The position numbers and the translations under genes were made by a program. 64,000 nucleotides of DNA from Schistosoma haematobium. Taxonomy: Eukaryota; Platyhelminthes; Trematoda; Strigeidida; Schistosomatidae. Below, piece by piece: positions 1 through 12,429 of this stretch. The notes beneath the pieces were generated by a model. The model was not told the DNA's origin and searched no databases. It saw only the letters and a program-made list of their open reading frames with translations. Location of the stretch: the NCBI RefSeq assembly GCF_000699445.3, contig NC_067197.1, positions 7,694,152 through 7,758,151 of the forward strand, in the 5' to 3' direction. Each line of letters opens with the position of its first letter. Positions within the stretch are counted from its first letter, which is position 1.

Positions 1-1455
1 CGCGTTAGAGTTTGCAATAAATGTTCAGCGAAAATGATGCAATTAGATGCAGATATTTAATCACCAAATGAACAGGAAAATACCGGATATTGCATATACA
101 TTATACATTGAGAGGAAGATGTGTTACGAATTCACGGGCACGTGTCCTACCTCCTAAATACAGGCTTATATATATGTATATATATGCATAAATAATATTT
201 TGAGAATTTTTTCCGGATAACTTGTTGTAAATAGTTGAATACATTCGTTGCCAAACTATCAAATAAATGGAAAATGAAGAAAACTTTATAACAACTTTCA
301 ACCACTAGTACATGATAATCTTGAATTTTATCTATTATTGTTTGACTGGTCATAAAGTAACACTTCCATTTATGCTTTAATTCTAGCTCAAATTCTTGTA
401 TACTGTTATGAAAGAATAAAAATGTGGTATTGTTTCTGATCAGTATGAATTTCATCCAGCATGACACACCTGTGAATTCTCGTTCAATGTGACGTTATTT
501 CAGGTTAATATTCTTGTATCGATTAAGTATAAATTTCATTCAATATGACGAGTGTGAACTTTTGGAACTATTTTTTCGCATCATTATCTACATTTTTATT
601 GCTTCATTAGTAGACAACAATGTTGTTAGATTTCTATATACCTCCTATTGTAAGGTTTTATTGGATCTATTGAATGTCGCTATAGGTTTTACAATCCTTT
701 AGTTATTGTTAATTAATTATGTACTGCTTGTTTAGCTCTCTATTCCTTATGGTATGATTTCTAACTTGGTAGGATGTGTGCTCATTCATTTTAAGTATAT
801 TATTTGTATGTGTTTTGAGTAATGAATTGAAATGATTAAGATAGAGAACAAATCTGCTTCTTGTCTGCGTCTTCTGACTGGCTACTGAGTTGGAAGGAGC
901 TCAAGGACCAATAAGCTTTAAGGTCCTGAGTGTTGTACATCGATTGATATGTCAGTTCGTGAATTAGAAAATCGATCCTCCTGCTCATAAGTGAACTAAT
1001 CGTTAATCATGATCTATGATTAGGCAATATAACAAGTGATATCGATTAGAATTTTAAGTCACAACACGTTCAACGTGAAATATTCACTGCACTGATTAAG
1101 GTAAACTATATTCTGTGTTTCTGCAGTAATTTTATGTATATTTCCTTATATGTGACGATAGTACGTGTGTGAGAACCAGTATATAGATGAGTGTACTTTA
1201 GTTTTGGGAATGTTATTTTACAGAGTAAGTAAATCTTCATTTCCACAAGTCATCCGTACGTTTACTTCCTTTTGTGGGAATTTCAGTAGTTATGGTCTTC
1301 AAGTAGGACAGAAGATACAGCAGTAGGGTGATGCAGACAAAGTATATACAGAAGTATGTCCATTTAGAAGATGTACGAACGGTAGAATATAATAAAAATA
1401 AAAATTTGTATATTGAAACAAATATTGTTCACCGTATATATGTGTATTAACTTAC
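1..1455. other. Left-edge AT-rich stretch, no gene seen
   Basis: I see no convincing coding exon, RNA gene or known repeat here. The RanBP2-like gene on the minus strand ends an exon at 1456 with a GTAAGT donor, so at least the right-hand part should be intron of that gene. The next exon is probably outside the window. Confidence 0.4.
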
Positions 1456-1948
1456 TGAACTACTGAGAACTGACGAAATAGAATTATAAGCATTAGACTC
1501 GTTTACTGGATAGGTATTTCGTGACATTCGCAAACAATTTTGGTCTGATTGTAGACTTTTGACTCGTTGATCATGATTAATTCTTGGAGATTCTGTATTT
1601 GTAAGACTAGTAAATTCATTTGATTTTGACAACTGAACAAGAATTTTATTCAAACGTGAATAGGCTGTCGCGTCACAAATCGACGAATCATGATCACTTA
1701 AACGACTAAGTAATTTCACAAGCTTTTTATCATTATTGCTTACTTCACAACCTGTCTGAAAATAATCTTCAATAGTATTTAAGCACCAGAGCCAACCCCG
1801 TTTACACCATTCAATGCATAAAGAAGAGATGTCTTTTGAATCATTTGAAACACCACACCAACTGTTGTAATTTGACGGTATTAAAAACAAGATATGAGAA
1901 CCAGTATATTCTGTTTTATTGCACTGCATATTTCGATTCACCATAGGA
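1456..1948 (-). CDS. RANBP2: RanBP2-like exon 12
   Basis: The acceptor is TTTCATATCAG and the donor is GTAAGT at 1455. The 493-bp exon follows the AG of exon 11 in phase and ends in phase 0. It encodes a segment with ISSLCIEWCKRGWLWCLNTI, then a Ser/Asn-rich, probably disordered tail. Reading through the donor would meet a stop two codons later, so splicing onward is more likely than termination here, but an end at TAA 1447-1449 cannot be excluded. Confidence 0.6.
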
Positions 1949-4900
1949 CTGATATGAAAGTTAAATGATTAAAATCAGTAACATACAATAAGAAATACTA
2001 AAAAAAATAGACAATAAATACTTGTACACAGCACTGCTTGTACTACATTCGACTGTAAAATAATTCTGAACAAATATTAACAGTACGTTTTGATTGTGAT
2101 AATGATATCTGATAAAAGAATCACATAATGTTATAAAAATAACCATTGACATATGAAAGTTTAGTAATTATTTGAGGGCATTCATATGAGACACTAACTG
2201 TTATATACCCTTGAAATGGATATAATTATCAAACGAAATGATAGCCAAGAAATGAGCATACAAGCGGTAATATGTTGTCCGTTTTTTAGAAATATGAGGA
2301 CAAGTTACAGTAGCCAAAATAATTTCCTTACATTTACGCTACTGTTAAATGTTGAAATACTAGATTTAGCAGATGAAATAACTTAGGTGGAAATGTATTG
2401 AAGAGCTAGTTTACAAACATAACCCAAGGTATGGTTATTTCTTAAATTGAAGTTTTGATTGATTATCACTAAAGATTAATTAGACTAAGGAAAGGGGGCA
2501 AGTGGAGTTTATCTCTGGAAATCTCGACATTTTCCCATAATAAAGATGAAATAACAAGGGATGTTTTATTTTTTTATCAAGGAATGTATAGATTATTTTG
2601 AGAAGTACAAAAATCCAGAATAAATAAATGTCACAGTTATCTAGTTAATATTTATAGAAAAAAGCTTACCTAAAACAACGATTGGTGCCAAATTTTTTGT
2701 AACCCGAACAAAAAGAAGCATTGTGTGATTGAATGACTGGAGTACTTTGTTCAGTTGAAAAACCTAAGATATGATTCTTCAAAGCAAATAACCAGTATTG
2801 TAAAGGCCATGATTCAAAAGTTTCCAGTCGACTGAATGAACAATAGTTCATTAAATTAGTGAGACCTTGAGCAACTCGAAACAAAAAAGGTGGACTCATA
2901 ATACCACCTTCATAATTTAGACAGCGAGTAGGATGGAATATAAGTCGTAGTTGATTCAGACCACACTGAAAAAACGCACGATTATCGTCCTCCAATTTAT
3001 TCCTGTAGAAATGAAACACACAATTGCAATTTTACACAGGAATAACGAAAATAACAATATCAGATGTTTAAAATGTGAACAAATCAAATGTATACAATAA
3101 ATCCTTGAGACAAACGATTGCTACAGTGAACCAAGAACCAAACCAGAGAGTCAGGTTTTAGTTTCACTGGATCATGAATAACCCATGAAACTTGTACCTT
3201 TTGATGTTTACAAAAATAATTGGTCATCTTTATTCTTGCATCCAATAACTGTCACACATGAGCATGTAACGAGATTTTGTGGGTTACCAGTCAGTCATAC
3301 CGTATTAGAGAGTAATATATATTTATAAACATTGTTCGTAATGTAAACAACTCAATTCGTTTGTTTATTTATCTAAACATAAACATTAATACGTAAAAGG
3401 TACTAAAATATATACGCGTCACACAAAGTAGATATCAGTAAATTTGTGAGGGCTGGAATACTGCCCGGGTGCCTAAACCGAAGCGGGAGTCACTCACCAA
3501 GCGTTTGACTTAGAAGTTTAAACAACAAGGCAGTGAAGCAACGTTAAGAAATGCAGTCCCAAGGTGGCTGGGAACAAAGAATAGGTTCATACTCCATCTG
3601 TTCCATCACAAACATGGAGTCTATGCTTATCACTGGTTTGTAATCAGAGTTTTCCAACTCCCCTAGCTGGACCCCCTTACCCACCAACCCGGTTTAAGAA
3701 CTGGATATTCACTTTTTGCCCTCTTAATTTCGTAAACAACACCCGCGCCATGAGAAAGCAGAATAGGACTTGCCTAGCAGTATCTATAAACGCGTGGCTT
3801 ATCACTGTTGCCTGTAACAGGGCATTTGGAGGTCAAAATATATACTTTCGTCATAAATGCTAGAACTAACCCTTTATAACAGCGATTTTCCGATCCGACA
3901 GAGGAGAAACGATGCTCTACTAGTTTTAAGACGGAAATTAATGTTTGAACACCAACTAAATGATAACCACTGCAGACGATGTCAAACAAAATCTCTAACA
4001 GTAACACATATGTAGGCGTTAAGTTCATGTAATCGTTCACACATTAATGAATGTAGATTCCCTGGAAGCATTAAATCCAAATATTTTAGTGCGCCCCAAT
4101 ATATTTCGACAGAAAATTTACTACTTAGTTCATAGAACGGCATTTCATTGGCCAAAGCCCCCAACCCTCAGTTACTAAGTACTACGTTCGAATCCCGCTC
4201 CAACAACATAACAGTTTGGGCAACCAGATTATATTATTAGCTTCCACCACATTTTGAAAGTGACTCGAAACCAAGTACACGACTCTGTGCCAGGTGAGTG
4301 AATCAAAATTTTAAAAAAGTGAGATTGAAGTTAATTGGTTGACAACTTTTGATTTCAATTGTACTCTAATATTTAACACAAAGTTTCGTACCAATTCATT
4401 ATACTTTTAAATACAATTATATTAAATCTGGCATAAAGATATCGACATTAGGATATATTTTTTTCAAGAGTTATATTGAAGAGAACTTAGAACCAAACAT
4501 AGTGTATTATACTACTGAAGTAAAGCCAAACGTACTGTGAACTAAATTCTAATGTATTCTTGGTAAGTAATGACCACCATGAACGCTGTGTAGAAGTGGC
4601 AAGTTGCACAGTAGGTATCAAACACAAAGGCAGGAAGAGAAAATCGAGTCCGACACCTGAAATGGTTGAGTTAAATGCTAACTGTGACCTAAGAGATTGT
4701 GCGTAATTTGAGTTTGTTTTGGAAAGACTTCGTGTAGAAATATGAAGAAAACAGGTGATCAGAAAACAAATTACGTCGATTTGATAAAGTTGATCAACAT
4801 TTGCGGTTGAATCAGATTTAAGCTCAGAAGGTGATCCAAAAACGGGTGATGGACAAGAAAACTCCAACTTGGGAAATAGTTTTTTGACCGCTGTAAAGAA

Positions 4901-7900
4901 TTAGATAAGTTACTCATATTAAAAAAAGTCTAGTAAAATTAAATTATTATATGAACTTTCGAAGCATGAAATCAGTTAGTTCTTATAATGTATCTAAAAA
5001 GGACACAGAACCGATATCTTTACATTTTCGGTGATAAGTTAGTCAGTCAGGTAGTCATAAACAGCGTAGAATCTGAACAAGTGTGTGCTATATCCGAATG
5101 AGGACTAAAATAATGATAACTTCCGAGACTGATTTATGGACAATTATATATATATGGCCATAAGCTTTCAGTTGACTCACTAACTACTGTTATGCGATTT
5201 ACTGTTCTTAGTCTATTGCCAATTTACTATTTGTAATCTCCCTTAGCCAAAGCCACTTTTGGCTTGATCATATATAACTGTTATCTTTTATTCTATGTTG
5301 TGATGTGGTCGGCTATGTCTGCATGTAAGCTACGTATGCTTGAATGTAGTATTCGCATAGTGGAGGTTGATTACTGTGTCCTGAACTGTGGACGGGGCAG
5401 GGAGAGAAGCTACCGAATCGAAGACCAATACGAAATTAGCCGTTGACATACTGTTGAAACGAATTCCAATTGACGCTTTTGTCACCTGACAGGGCTGTTA
5501 AGTCATAGCTTACTTAATTACGCCTGTTACTTCTAGTGAAAGAGCCTAGATCGACCGCCAGCATTTTCCATCGAACTCTGTCCCGGGCGATCCTTTTCAG
5601 TTGCTATCCATCTTTTTGGTATCTGCTTTTGATTCCTGACGCAGTGTGTTCCTAAGTTTTCCTCTTTTCCGTTTCTTTTTAAGATTCCAAGTCATGACTC
5701 ACCTCATGATAAAGTTTGATGGTTTCTACAATGTGTTTCCTACCCACCTCCAACCTCTTCTCGTAACTTTTTCTTCAGCTGGAAGCTAGTTTATTATCTC
5801 CCTGTTGCTGATGGCAACCGGCCAACGGACATTGATTATCCTGCGTAGACAATTGTTTCTTCGTCTTTGAGTAGATCTTGTAAGGCTTGGAACTTGTTGT
5901 TGAGTTATCTTGAATTCGTTGAGTTTTTCAGTATTTCGAAGGACGGCTTTAATGGACATTTATAATGCTGTTTTCTCAGTTGTCCAGTGCTCCTTTAGCT
6001 TCAGTTTCACCTTGGCAACCACCAGGTAGTGATCTGAAGCCACGTCAGCTCTTTCCTGGTTCTCAGATCTTCAATTGACCTTGTGGTTTTCTTTAGTAAT
6101 GCAAATATGATTGATCTGGTTCTTTGTAGTGTGATCCGGTGAGACCCAAGCAGTTTTGTGCACGTGTTCGTGGGGGGAATACAGTGCCGCTTGTAACCAT
6201 TTTGGTAAATGCACATAGATATGCAAACCTCTCCCCATCTTTGTTTTTTTCTCTCAGTCAGTCCATGTCGTCTAAGGATATCTTCATAGCCATTGTTGCT
6301 CATCCTGACTTTAGCGTTTAGGTCTCCCATCAGGATGGTCAGGTCCTTTGCTGAGCACTTTGCTATAATAGGTTGCAGCATCTTGGAAAACTGATCTTAT
6401 CGTTGTTATTGTTATAATTGGTGTGTGCACAACATTGGATAACATTCCCTGTGAATCCCTCCTTATTTGTTTTAATGATGCTTAGATGATTCTGAGTCTA
6501 TGAGATCCCCATCCTACAAGTGCTTTACGTGCTTCTTTGGACATCACCAGAGCAACTCCCTGAGTGTATGGAACATTTTCTTTTTTGTAACCAAAGTACA
6601 ACAGCATCTCTCCAGAATCTAACCTGTTCTGTCTAGCTTGGGTCCAATGGGTTTCACTGATTCCGAACACCGCTAAGTTGTATCACCCCATCTCCGTAGC
6701 TGTCTGATTAGTCCTCCCGGTTTTCCATTGTCCGGACATTCCATGTACCTATATTATTTTTGCTATGGTTGTTAGTTTATAACTGTGTACTAATTCAAGT
6801 TACCACTATTCTCAGAAGCATAACAAGGGGAAGTTAACAAAAAGAGCAATATAGAAATAATAATACTGACAGTGGCATAATGAACATTTAAAATACCATT
6901 TAATGACTATGACTGAAATAATATTATTTAGTAAGATACTATTTACACAAATGTGCATTTGAGTAATTATAATCAAATTTTATAAATCCTAATGATTATC
7001 CTCTAAATGTGCTAAAAATCAATAGGCTTGAAATCTGAATAATAATGTGAAATTGAAAATGAATAGATGTCGCTCCACAAGTAGCATGGATATATTCAAA
7101 AGTTTGTAAGAACAAGTGATTATTAAATGACTACTGATACAAAAAATATGCAGTATTAGTGTAAGCATCATTAAGTAATGATAAATAACTTAAATAATGG
7201 GACTTATTTACCATGTATAGATATTCATGCAATCATCTATGAACTACATTTTTTCAAGTCTAGCAGCTAGTGAAGCTACTCAGTTACCCAGAATAAAGTG
7301 GGTGAGGTCGTGCCTTAACCTACGATTCAATGGTTGAACGCTGGATACTTCAACCACAGAGTGAACGCCCAGCCCCAAGTATCTACGCTGTCAAATGGCG
7401 CAGTAATGGTTACAACATTCGACATTTAACCATTAAGTCGAACATCAAAACTGCACTCCACCTGCTCCGGTTTGAACAATCAAAGAGTAACATTAGCACT
7501 TACAAAAAGTGTAACTCAAAGTGAAGAATATAAGGCTGTAGTTTCTAAATGAGTTAGAATAGTGCACACTACGTAACATCTTACACCGCATTCTCGAAAT
7601 AGAGGGTTAGTAAGTGATCTAGACACTAAAATCAATAGTCGAACCCTCAGTTGACAACGGCTAAAATGCCATCGTACAGTAGATGCAATTACACTTTAAA
7701 TCTCTGTGCAGACAAGACACATTACTTCATACACGTATCTTTTCTGAACAGTTTTACGTTTGTGGAATAATTTGTGACGACGCACATTACGTCCGGTTCT
7801 ACGTTCATAACAAATGGTAAGACAATGAAAATTATCCAGATTACCATCGAAAATACTTTTATAGGCGGTTGAATAACAGATTCAAGTTGCACAACTTCTA

Positions 7901-10900
7901 GAGATACAGAAAACTGAAGAACTATTGCATTTCACTTCGCGTCTAAAATGATTAAACACATTTAATAATACTGACAGAAAATTTTTGGTGAACACTCAAG
8001 TACTTCGTAGTTTTAATAGTAGCAAAAACTAAAACAACATATTTAAATACAGTTCGATTAAGACCTATGCGGTAATAGTAAATGAACTTACATTTAAGCA
8101 GAAATTCCAGTCTAGGCAAGTTGAGAGTAAAATCCTCGTCACTTACATTCAAGAATGATAACTGTTGAGCACAAATCCACAGTATAAGATTTAAACAATC
8201 AGGGGATGTTAAGTATTCTGAAGACGGGAAAAATTTTCTGGATAAAAATTCGACAAATTACTTAAATAAAAACTATTCCTAAAAACTGGTCAAAGTTGCA
8301 CGAGAAACATATACGCAATAACAGACAATAATCGTATTGAAAATTAGAGCAGTCCATAGTGGAATGGATAAACAAAGTACTAAAGTCAAAAAGCCTGTTC
8401 TAAGATGTACAACACTCGATTATATTGTATGGTATACAACACCTTAGGCAAAAGGATGGAAGAGAATTCATACATGTATATCACTAGTGTTACTTGGCAA
8501 ATGTGGTTGCTGAATATACACCTAAACTTTTGGGTTGGACAGTTACCGACGAATGAATAAATTAACATAAAAAATTGAACGTAGTATTATAATCATTATT
8601 ATTGTATGAGCCTTTTTCCAACGCATACGCTAACCAGGCACATTTTAATAAATAGCTTTTTGCTGTACAAGCTAAAAAGCAGTCAACATAATGAATTCCC
8701 GCCATCAGTATTATGTTTCTTACTTAATGCTACAACAAGTGAGAGAACAAAGTTAGGCTAAATTATTGATTACAAAGAAGACACAATGTTAGTTGACATA
8801 GAAGCAGGTTGGAAAAAGCTAGGGGATACCAAGCCAAGGCTTGATATTAATGCGTCAACTACTACGCTTTACGTTGCATGTGACTAACATTGACTGCTAC
8901 TTTGAGTCATGTTGATAAATGTAAACTACCTGGTTGGAGTCTGCGCAACTACTGTGGTTGGAGACGATAGGTGGTATATGTAGATGTATTCACTTTGCTT
9001 ACCACAAAATCCTGATTTTCAAAATTATTTTAAACGTTTTACCTCACAAACTTATTTTTTTCGAATCGTTTTTTGATTAATCTTTCTTATCACTGATACT
9101 GCTGATGAATCTATGACACGATGTAGTGTAGCCGATACATATTTGTGCTAGGTCGTTACGTTACATATGGCATTGATATTGAAAAGAGGGGTATCGACAA
9201 AATAAACCAAACTGGAGCTTATGTGAATTGCATATTTTTTTCGGACTAAGTGGGAAAAAATTCGGTCAGATAATACAATAATTAGTTAGATCTGGTAATC
9301 TATAAAATGTTAGACCTTTGGAGCTTACCGTCAAGGGAACCATGCATTTCGAAGGTTTTGGATGATTTCTGGTCATCTGTATCAAAACTATATATATCCA
9401 ATGTGGAGATTTCAGATAACACAACCTCATCAGTCAAACTAATTAGCTCCTTCCACGTTAACGTATTCAAGCTGATCGCGTTCTCCTTATTAGGTTTTGT
9501 TTTATTAAGTGAAGTTGAAAATAAGTGAACCAGGTAAGTAGCCTGAGTACAAATTGAAGAACATTCTCGACGAAGATGATGTCGAAGTGAAGCAGAGATA
9601 TTGGAAGACGCAGGTGTAACATCGGGCTGTCGAGTATTACTTACACGTTGATAAAAGTGGAATGCAAGGAAGTGTGGAAAATCTGAAGACTAAGCACCAA
9701 AATAACAATGAGTTAAGTTTTGAAACAAATTGTTTATCATTAAGTGAAATATCTTTAGCATTACAGTAATTGATCCATACGAGAGTGGAATCTTATAAAG
9801 CACCTGCACTTAAAATCAACTCGGTAACCAACGTCTTAAAAACAATTTCTTGCGTTACAACCTTAATTGACACATTGTTGTGAAGCGTTCTATGTCGGAC
9901 ACTTGCTAGTAAAACCGTCTGAAACTCCTTTAAGTAGCCATAAGCTGTATGAATTGACCTCTCAAGTAGAGAGTACGCATTATACGCCCTTGTCGTAACG
10001 TCAGGTATTCGCAAATTCTTCCAACCCCAACAATGAACCACGAAAGCGATTAATGTAGGTAGTAACTAAATTATAAAAACACTTTTTAATTAGAGTTACA
10101 AGAGAATTCAAACACTTTAACCCTGTTTCACAGTTCTATTGTACGCCAAAGGTTAAAGTCGTGTTGGCTGTTTTATAATTCAACGTCTTATATTTCTCTC
10201 ATCTGCAATTGACCATCTAGAGATTCCCACAAAAACAATTAAAAGACTGGGACTAAGTTGTTTACATCTAGGGAAACTTTTTCTTGAATCGAATAGTGTA
10301 TTAGGAAAGTTAACTACTCAAACACATAGTACTAGCATCTGTTCACAACTTTGAAGTAGAAATGAACCCTAGAGGCACTGTGTTATCTGAACCGAATGAT
10401 TCGTAACTCCATACTACTGAGGATTGAGAAAGATTACCATAAGATACCAAATATTCGCTAAAATGAAGACACAGTTCTAGTCAGCTACTTAGTAGATTGC
10501 ATAATAAAACTAACCTCAGTACATTTATTCATAAAACGCCGTTGAGCATAAACACCACCATAGAAATTAAGCCAAATAACAGCGAATTCGTTAAGGATAC
10601 TTGAATCTTTAGACTGTAATTTACTAAGTTCACTAGAGACTGCTTCTAGCTGGATGAGTAACTGATGCATATCAGACAAACAGGAAGTTTGTGATGTCAC
10701 ACGAATCAACTCCATCAAACAAACTGCACGAACCAAACATAACGACTCCAAAGGTAGTTCTGCTTTAGAGGTGGAAAGTTTCGCAGGCTAAACGTGACTT
10801 ATAACTAAGGAGGGCACTTACTTCCAGAAGACTCAGGCAGTTATGAAACCAGCCAGCAATACCGATATGTCGTCCAGCATTAATGCAATTCAAACAGCGT

Positions 10901-11645
10901 GAGAATCCATCTACAATAGATCCTGACTTGCAAAGCAAGTTAACAAGTCGAATACAGACTTCGGAATCACTCTCATCTTTTTGCTGAAAAGAAATGGTAA
11001 AATGACGAAATAGCATACCAACTGAGCTTCCAAAAGTTTTAACAATTCTGGGACCTTGTCGCCGCGAGTCAAGACTTTTTCCTAGAGACATGAGATTGCT
11101 GTAATAACAAATACTTTTAACAGAAATGTTATTTTTTCAGAAGGAAACATGTCTTGTGCTACACCGGACCAGAACTAAACAATTATAAAGTGTAAAGAAA
11201 GTACCTCAACTTCCGAAATATCTTGTGACTCCTGCGCCAGAAGACAAGCTTAAAACTAATGAGCGAAAATGAGACACATACCATGCAGTGCAGTGCTTTT
11301 ATCGAGATTGGTCAGTGTTCGAAGGGACTTGTAGGTCCCTAAGGCTCCTAATAAATCATCCATATCCTCCTGAATTTTCGCCAAAAGAGTGTACGCAGGT
11401 ACAGAATCGGGTCTAAACTCCAAGTAACCTTCAACATAACTGCAGAAATAACTGATAACAAGTCCACTGACCTCTTAGCTGTTGTGAATTCACTGACGCC
11501 ATGGTAAAGTTTTGCTATCTCAAGAGCTTTCGATTTTCTCTAAACATACGTAAAAATTGAAAATTATCCTCACCTCGTTTAGATTACAACATCTAGCAAG
11601 AAGATGATAAACATGTTTATCAACCTGCTCCTTATTACCCAACAT
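1456..11645 (-). CDS. RANBP2: RanBP2/Nup358-like nucleoporin, 5' part (12 exons, 3' end outside the window)
   Basis: Exons (plus coordinates, in transcript order): 11645-11574, 11539-11472, 11439-11282, 11248-11205, 11081-11019, 10983-10822, 10787-10515, 9689-9329, 8217-8092, 4890-4536, 3002-2670, 1948-1456. Every junction is GT/AG. The phases fit throughout and give 836 codons with no stop. The protein starts MLGNKEQVDKHV and, as I recall the family, runs collinear with the N-terminal alpha-solenoid of vertebrate RanBP2: AKLY then AK.Y in the first TPR-like helix pair, then a KLLEAQL...IRLVNLL block, then LF..L, an ID-rich helix, LPLCL and QRSWW, then QLRLI and QYW. RanBP2 is the cytoplasmic-filament nucleoporin that binds Ran and SUMO-E2. 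Those later domains would lie left of the window. A segment of about 60 residues present in vertebrates between exons 9 and 10 is not accounted for. The gene is certain; the family name is an inference from memory. Confidence 0.75.
2670..3002 (-). CDS. RANBP2: RanBP2-like exon 11
   Basis: The acceptor is TTTCTACAG and the donor is GTAAGC. The 333-bp exon is entered with one base that completes a Gln codon (CA|G) from exon 10. It reads LEDDNRAFFQCGLNQLRLIF, a Pro-containing loop, PPFLFRVAQGL and PLQYWLFALKNHIL. In RanBP2 the same order is KLRLLVQHE, a PALLVHWAECL-like helix and VHYWKKVLPLL. Confidence 0.7.
3440..3790. other. GC-richer intronic block, probable dispersed repeat
   Basis: This block is clearly less AT-rich than its surroundings (for example CTGCCCGGGTGCC and AACACCCGCGCCATG). 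It lies in the intron between exons 10 and 11 of the RanBP2-like gene. It shows no open frame worth calling and no terminal repeats that I can see. The composition suggests an inserted repeat, but I cannot name a family. Confidence 0.3.
4536..4890 (-). CDS. RANBP2: RanBP2-like exon 10
   Basis: The acceptor is TTCTTTACAG and the donor is GTACGT. The exon is 355 bp, entering in phase 1 and leaving in phase 2. It encodes VKKLFPKLEF, a linker, then QIDVICFLITCFLHIS, then FLPLCLIPTVQLA and QRSWWSLL. This order (LF..L, an ILDLEVFLLG-like helix, LPLCLPLPVC-like, then QKSWW) is the most recognisable match to the RanBP2 N-terminal region and is the main reason for the family call. Confidence 0.75.
5500..6765 (-). 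mobile_element. Internally deleted RTE-type LINE (SR2/Perere-like)
   Basis: On the minus strand, from 6,765 leftward, it begins with the start of an apurinic-type endonuclease (GTWNVRTMWKTGR), then FGISETHWTQARQNRLDSGE (6670-6482) and LTILMGDLNAKV (about 6340), all typical of schistosome RTE LINEs. The endonuclease and its linker reach about 5,850 and pass directly into the 3' tail (NNCLRRI, W.WVGNTL). The reverse transcriptase is missing. The 3' end near 5,505 has an AAGTAAG-like tail. Several stops and frame breaks are present, so it is dead. It lies in an intron of the RanBP2-like gene. Confidence 0.75.
8092..8217 (-). CDS. RANBP2: RanBP2-like exon 9
   Basis: A pyrimidine-rich acceptor ends in CTTCAG and the donor is GTAAGT. 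The 126-bp exon starts with AA, which completes the codon GAA with the last G of exon 8, and ends with a single T. It reads YLTSPDCLNLILWICAQQ and then LPRLEFLLK, a helical segment. Its last base joins exon 10 in phase as a Ser codon. A further exon may be skipped between 8.1 and 4.9 kb. Confidence 0.55.
9329..9689 (-). CDS. RANBP2: RanBP2-like exon 8
   Basis: The open stretch lacks an internal start codon. The acceptor is a TTAG at 9690-9691 and the donor is GTAAGC at 9328. It enters in phase 0 from exon 7 and leaves in phase 1. The 120 codons include SSDFPHFLAFHFYQR, then a helix with CTQATYLVHLFS, then a polar tail. In RanBP2 the corresponding place carries a Leu/Ala-rich helix (ELAALCYLIAF in my memory). 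Similarity is weaker than in the flanking exons, but phase and position fit. Confidence 0.6.
9793..10041 (-). other. Unrecognised open stretch in RanBP2-like intron 7
   Basis: An 82-codon open frame lies between exons 7 and 8 of the RanBP2-like gene. It contains TTRAYNAYSLLERSIHTAYG and then LLASVRHRTLHNN. The reading frame does not join either exon in phase through good splice sites. It has the look of a decayed repeat-encoded protein, but I know no match. Confidence 0.2.
10515..11645 (-). CDS. RANBP2: RanBP2-like exons 1-7 with mini-introns
   Basis: Seven exons of 72, 68, 158, 44, 63, 162 and 273 bp give 280 codons. They are separated by introns of 34, 32, 33, 123, 35 and 34 bp, all GT/AG. 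The start is the ATG at 11645-11643, which opens the frame that continues through all exons. The start region (EQVDKHVYHLL), the AKLYHGVSEFTTAKSYVEGYL stretch (split here as AKLYHGVSEF and TTAKSYVEGYL) and DSVPAYTLLAKIQED look like the first TPR-like repeats of RanBP2. Exons 5-7 give KVPELLKLLEAQL and then SEVCIRLVNLL. Very short introns near the 5' end are a known feature of schistosome genes. Confidence 0.8.
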
Positions 11646-11649
11646 GCCC

Positions 11650-12290
11650 AAATTTTTTGAACACGAAGTGTCCTTTACTATACAATCAAACAAACACTTT
11701 GTAGGAAACACATCTTGATAGAAGAACTTTCACCTTAATTTTCAACAGTTCTGCTAGGCACCATTTAGATCATGGAAATATATTTTTTCCTTCCCCACTA
11801 CGAAATGATAAGAGTGCTCTAGAATCTATCCGACGGTGAGGGAAAATTGATTAGGAAGATCAAATTTAACCTTAGAAGGAATGTTTTAAGGCAATGGAAC
11901 TTTGCCTTGCGAAATATAGCCGACACAATTGCGATCTCTTCAAGACGTAAAACACCCCAAATATCCCTGGCTCGGTCTCACTACGAGCATAAGGGAAATA
12001 TATAGGAATCAAAGATGCAACATGGCATCACTTACAAAATGGGTTCCTGAAATAATTTTAAGTTTGCTCACACCCCAACTACCCACAGCAATATGACGAG
12101 ATATAATTAATCAGTTATCTTTGTCGAGCATTTGAAGCATCCGAAAATTTCCAGCAAGAGACATTAATTTTCATTTGGTTACAACGTAGTGGGTGAGGCA
12201 GTCTTAAAACGAGGATTGATGCAAGCCCTCCATGTTTAGATTTACAAGAGATCTAAATATCCTTACCTCACTCAGCACTTGATTCAGATC
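11650..12290. promoter_or_regulatory. Upstream region of the RanBP2-like gene
   Basis: This is the stretch immediately 5' of the ATG at 11645. Any promoter, 5' untranslated exon or spliced-leader acceptor should be here. I see no clear TATA box or other defined element and no coding exon, so the label is positional only. Confidence 0.3.
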
Positions 12291-12429
12291 GGTACAATCG
12301 TGTGACACAAAGTGCGAAACCATGGACAGATTCAACCACAGTACAAACCAACTCGATCGGCAAGAGACTCACAGAGACTGTTGACCGAACAGACAACAGA
12401 AAACGGAGCAGTTCGTTATTGCAACAAGA

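Noticed and set aside
4161..4215. GTTCGAATCCC on the plus strand, a B-box-like sequence
   Set aside because: No matching A box and no cloverleaf could be drawn, so not called as tRNA or SINE.
7690..7925. Minus-strand open stretch with CYERRTGRNVRRHKLFHKR
   Set aside because: It could not be joined in phase to the RanBP2-like exons and no family is recognised; stops flank it closely.
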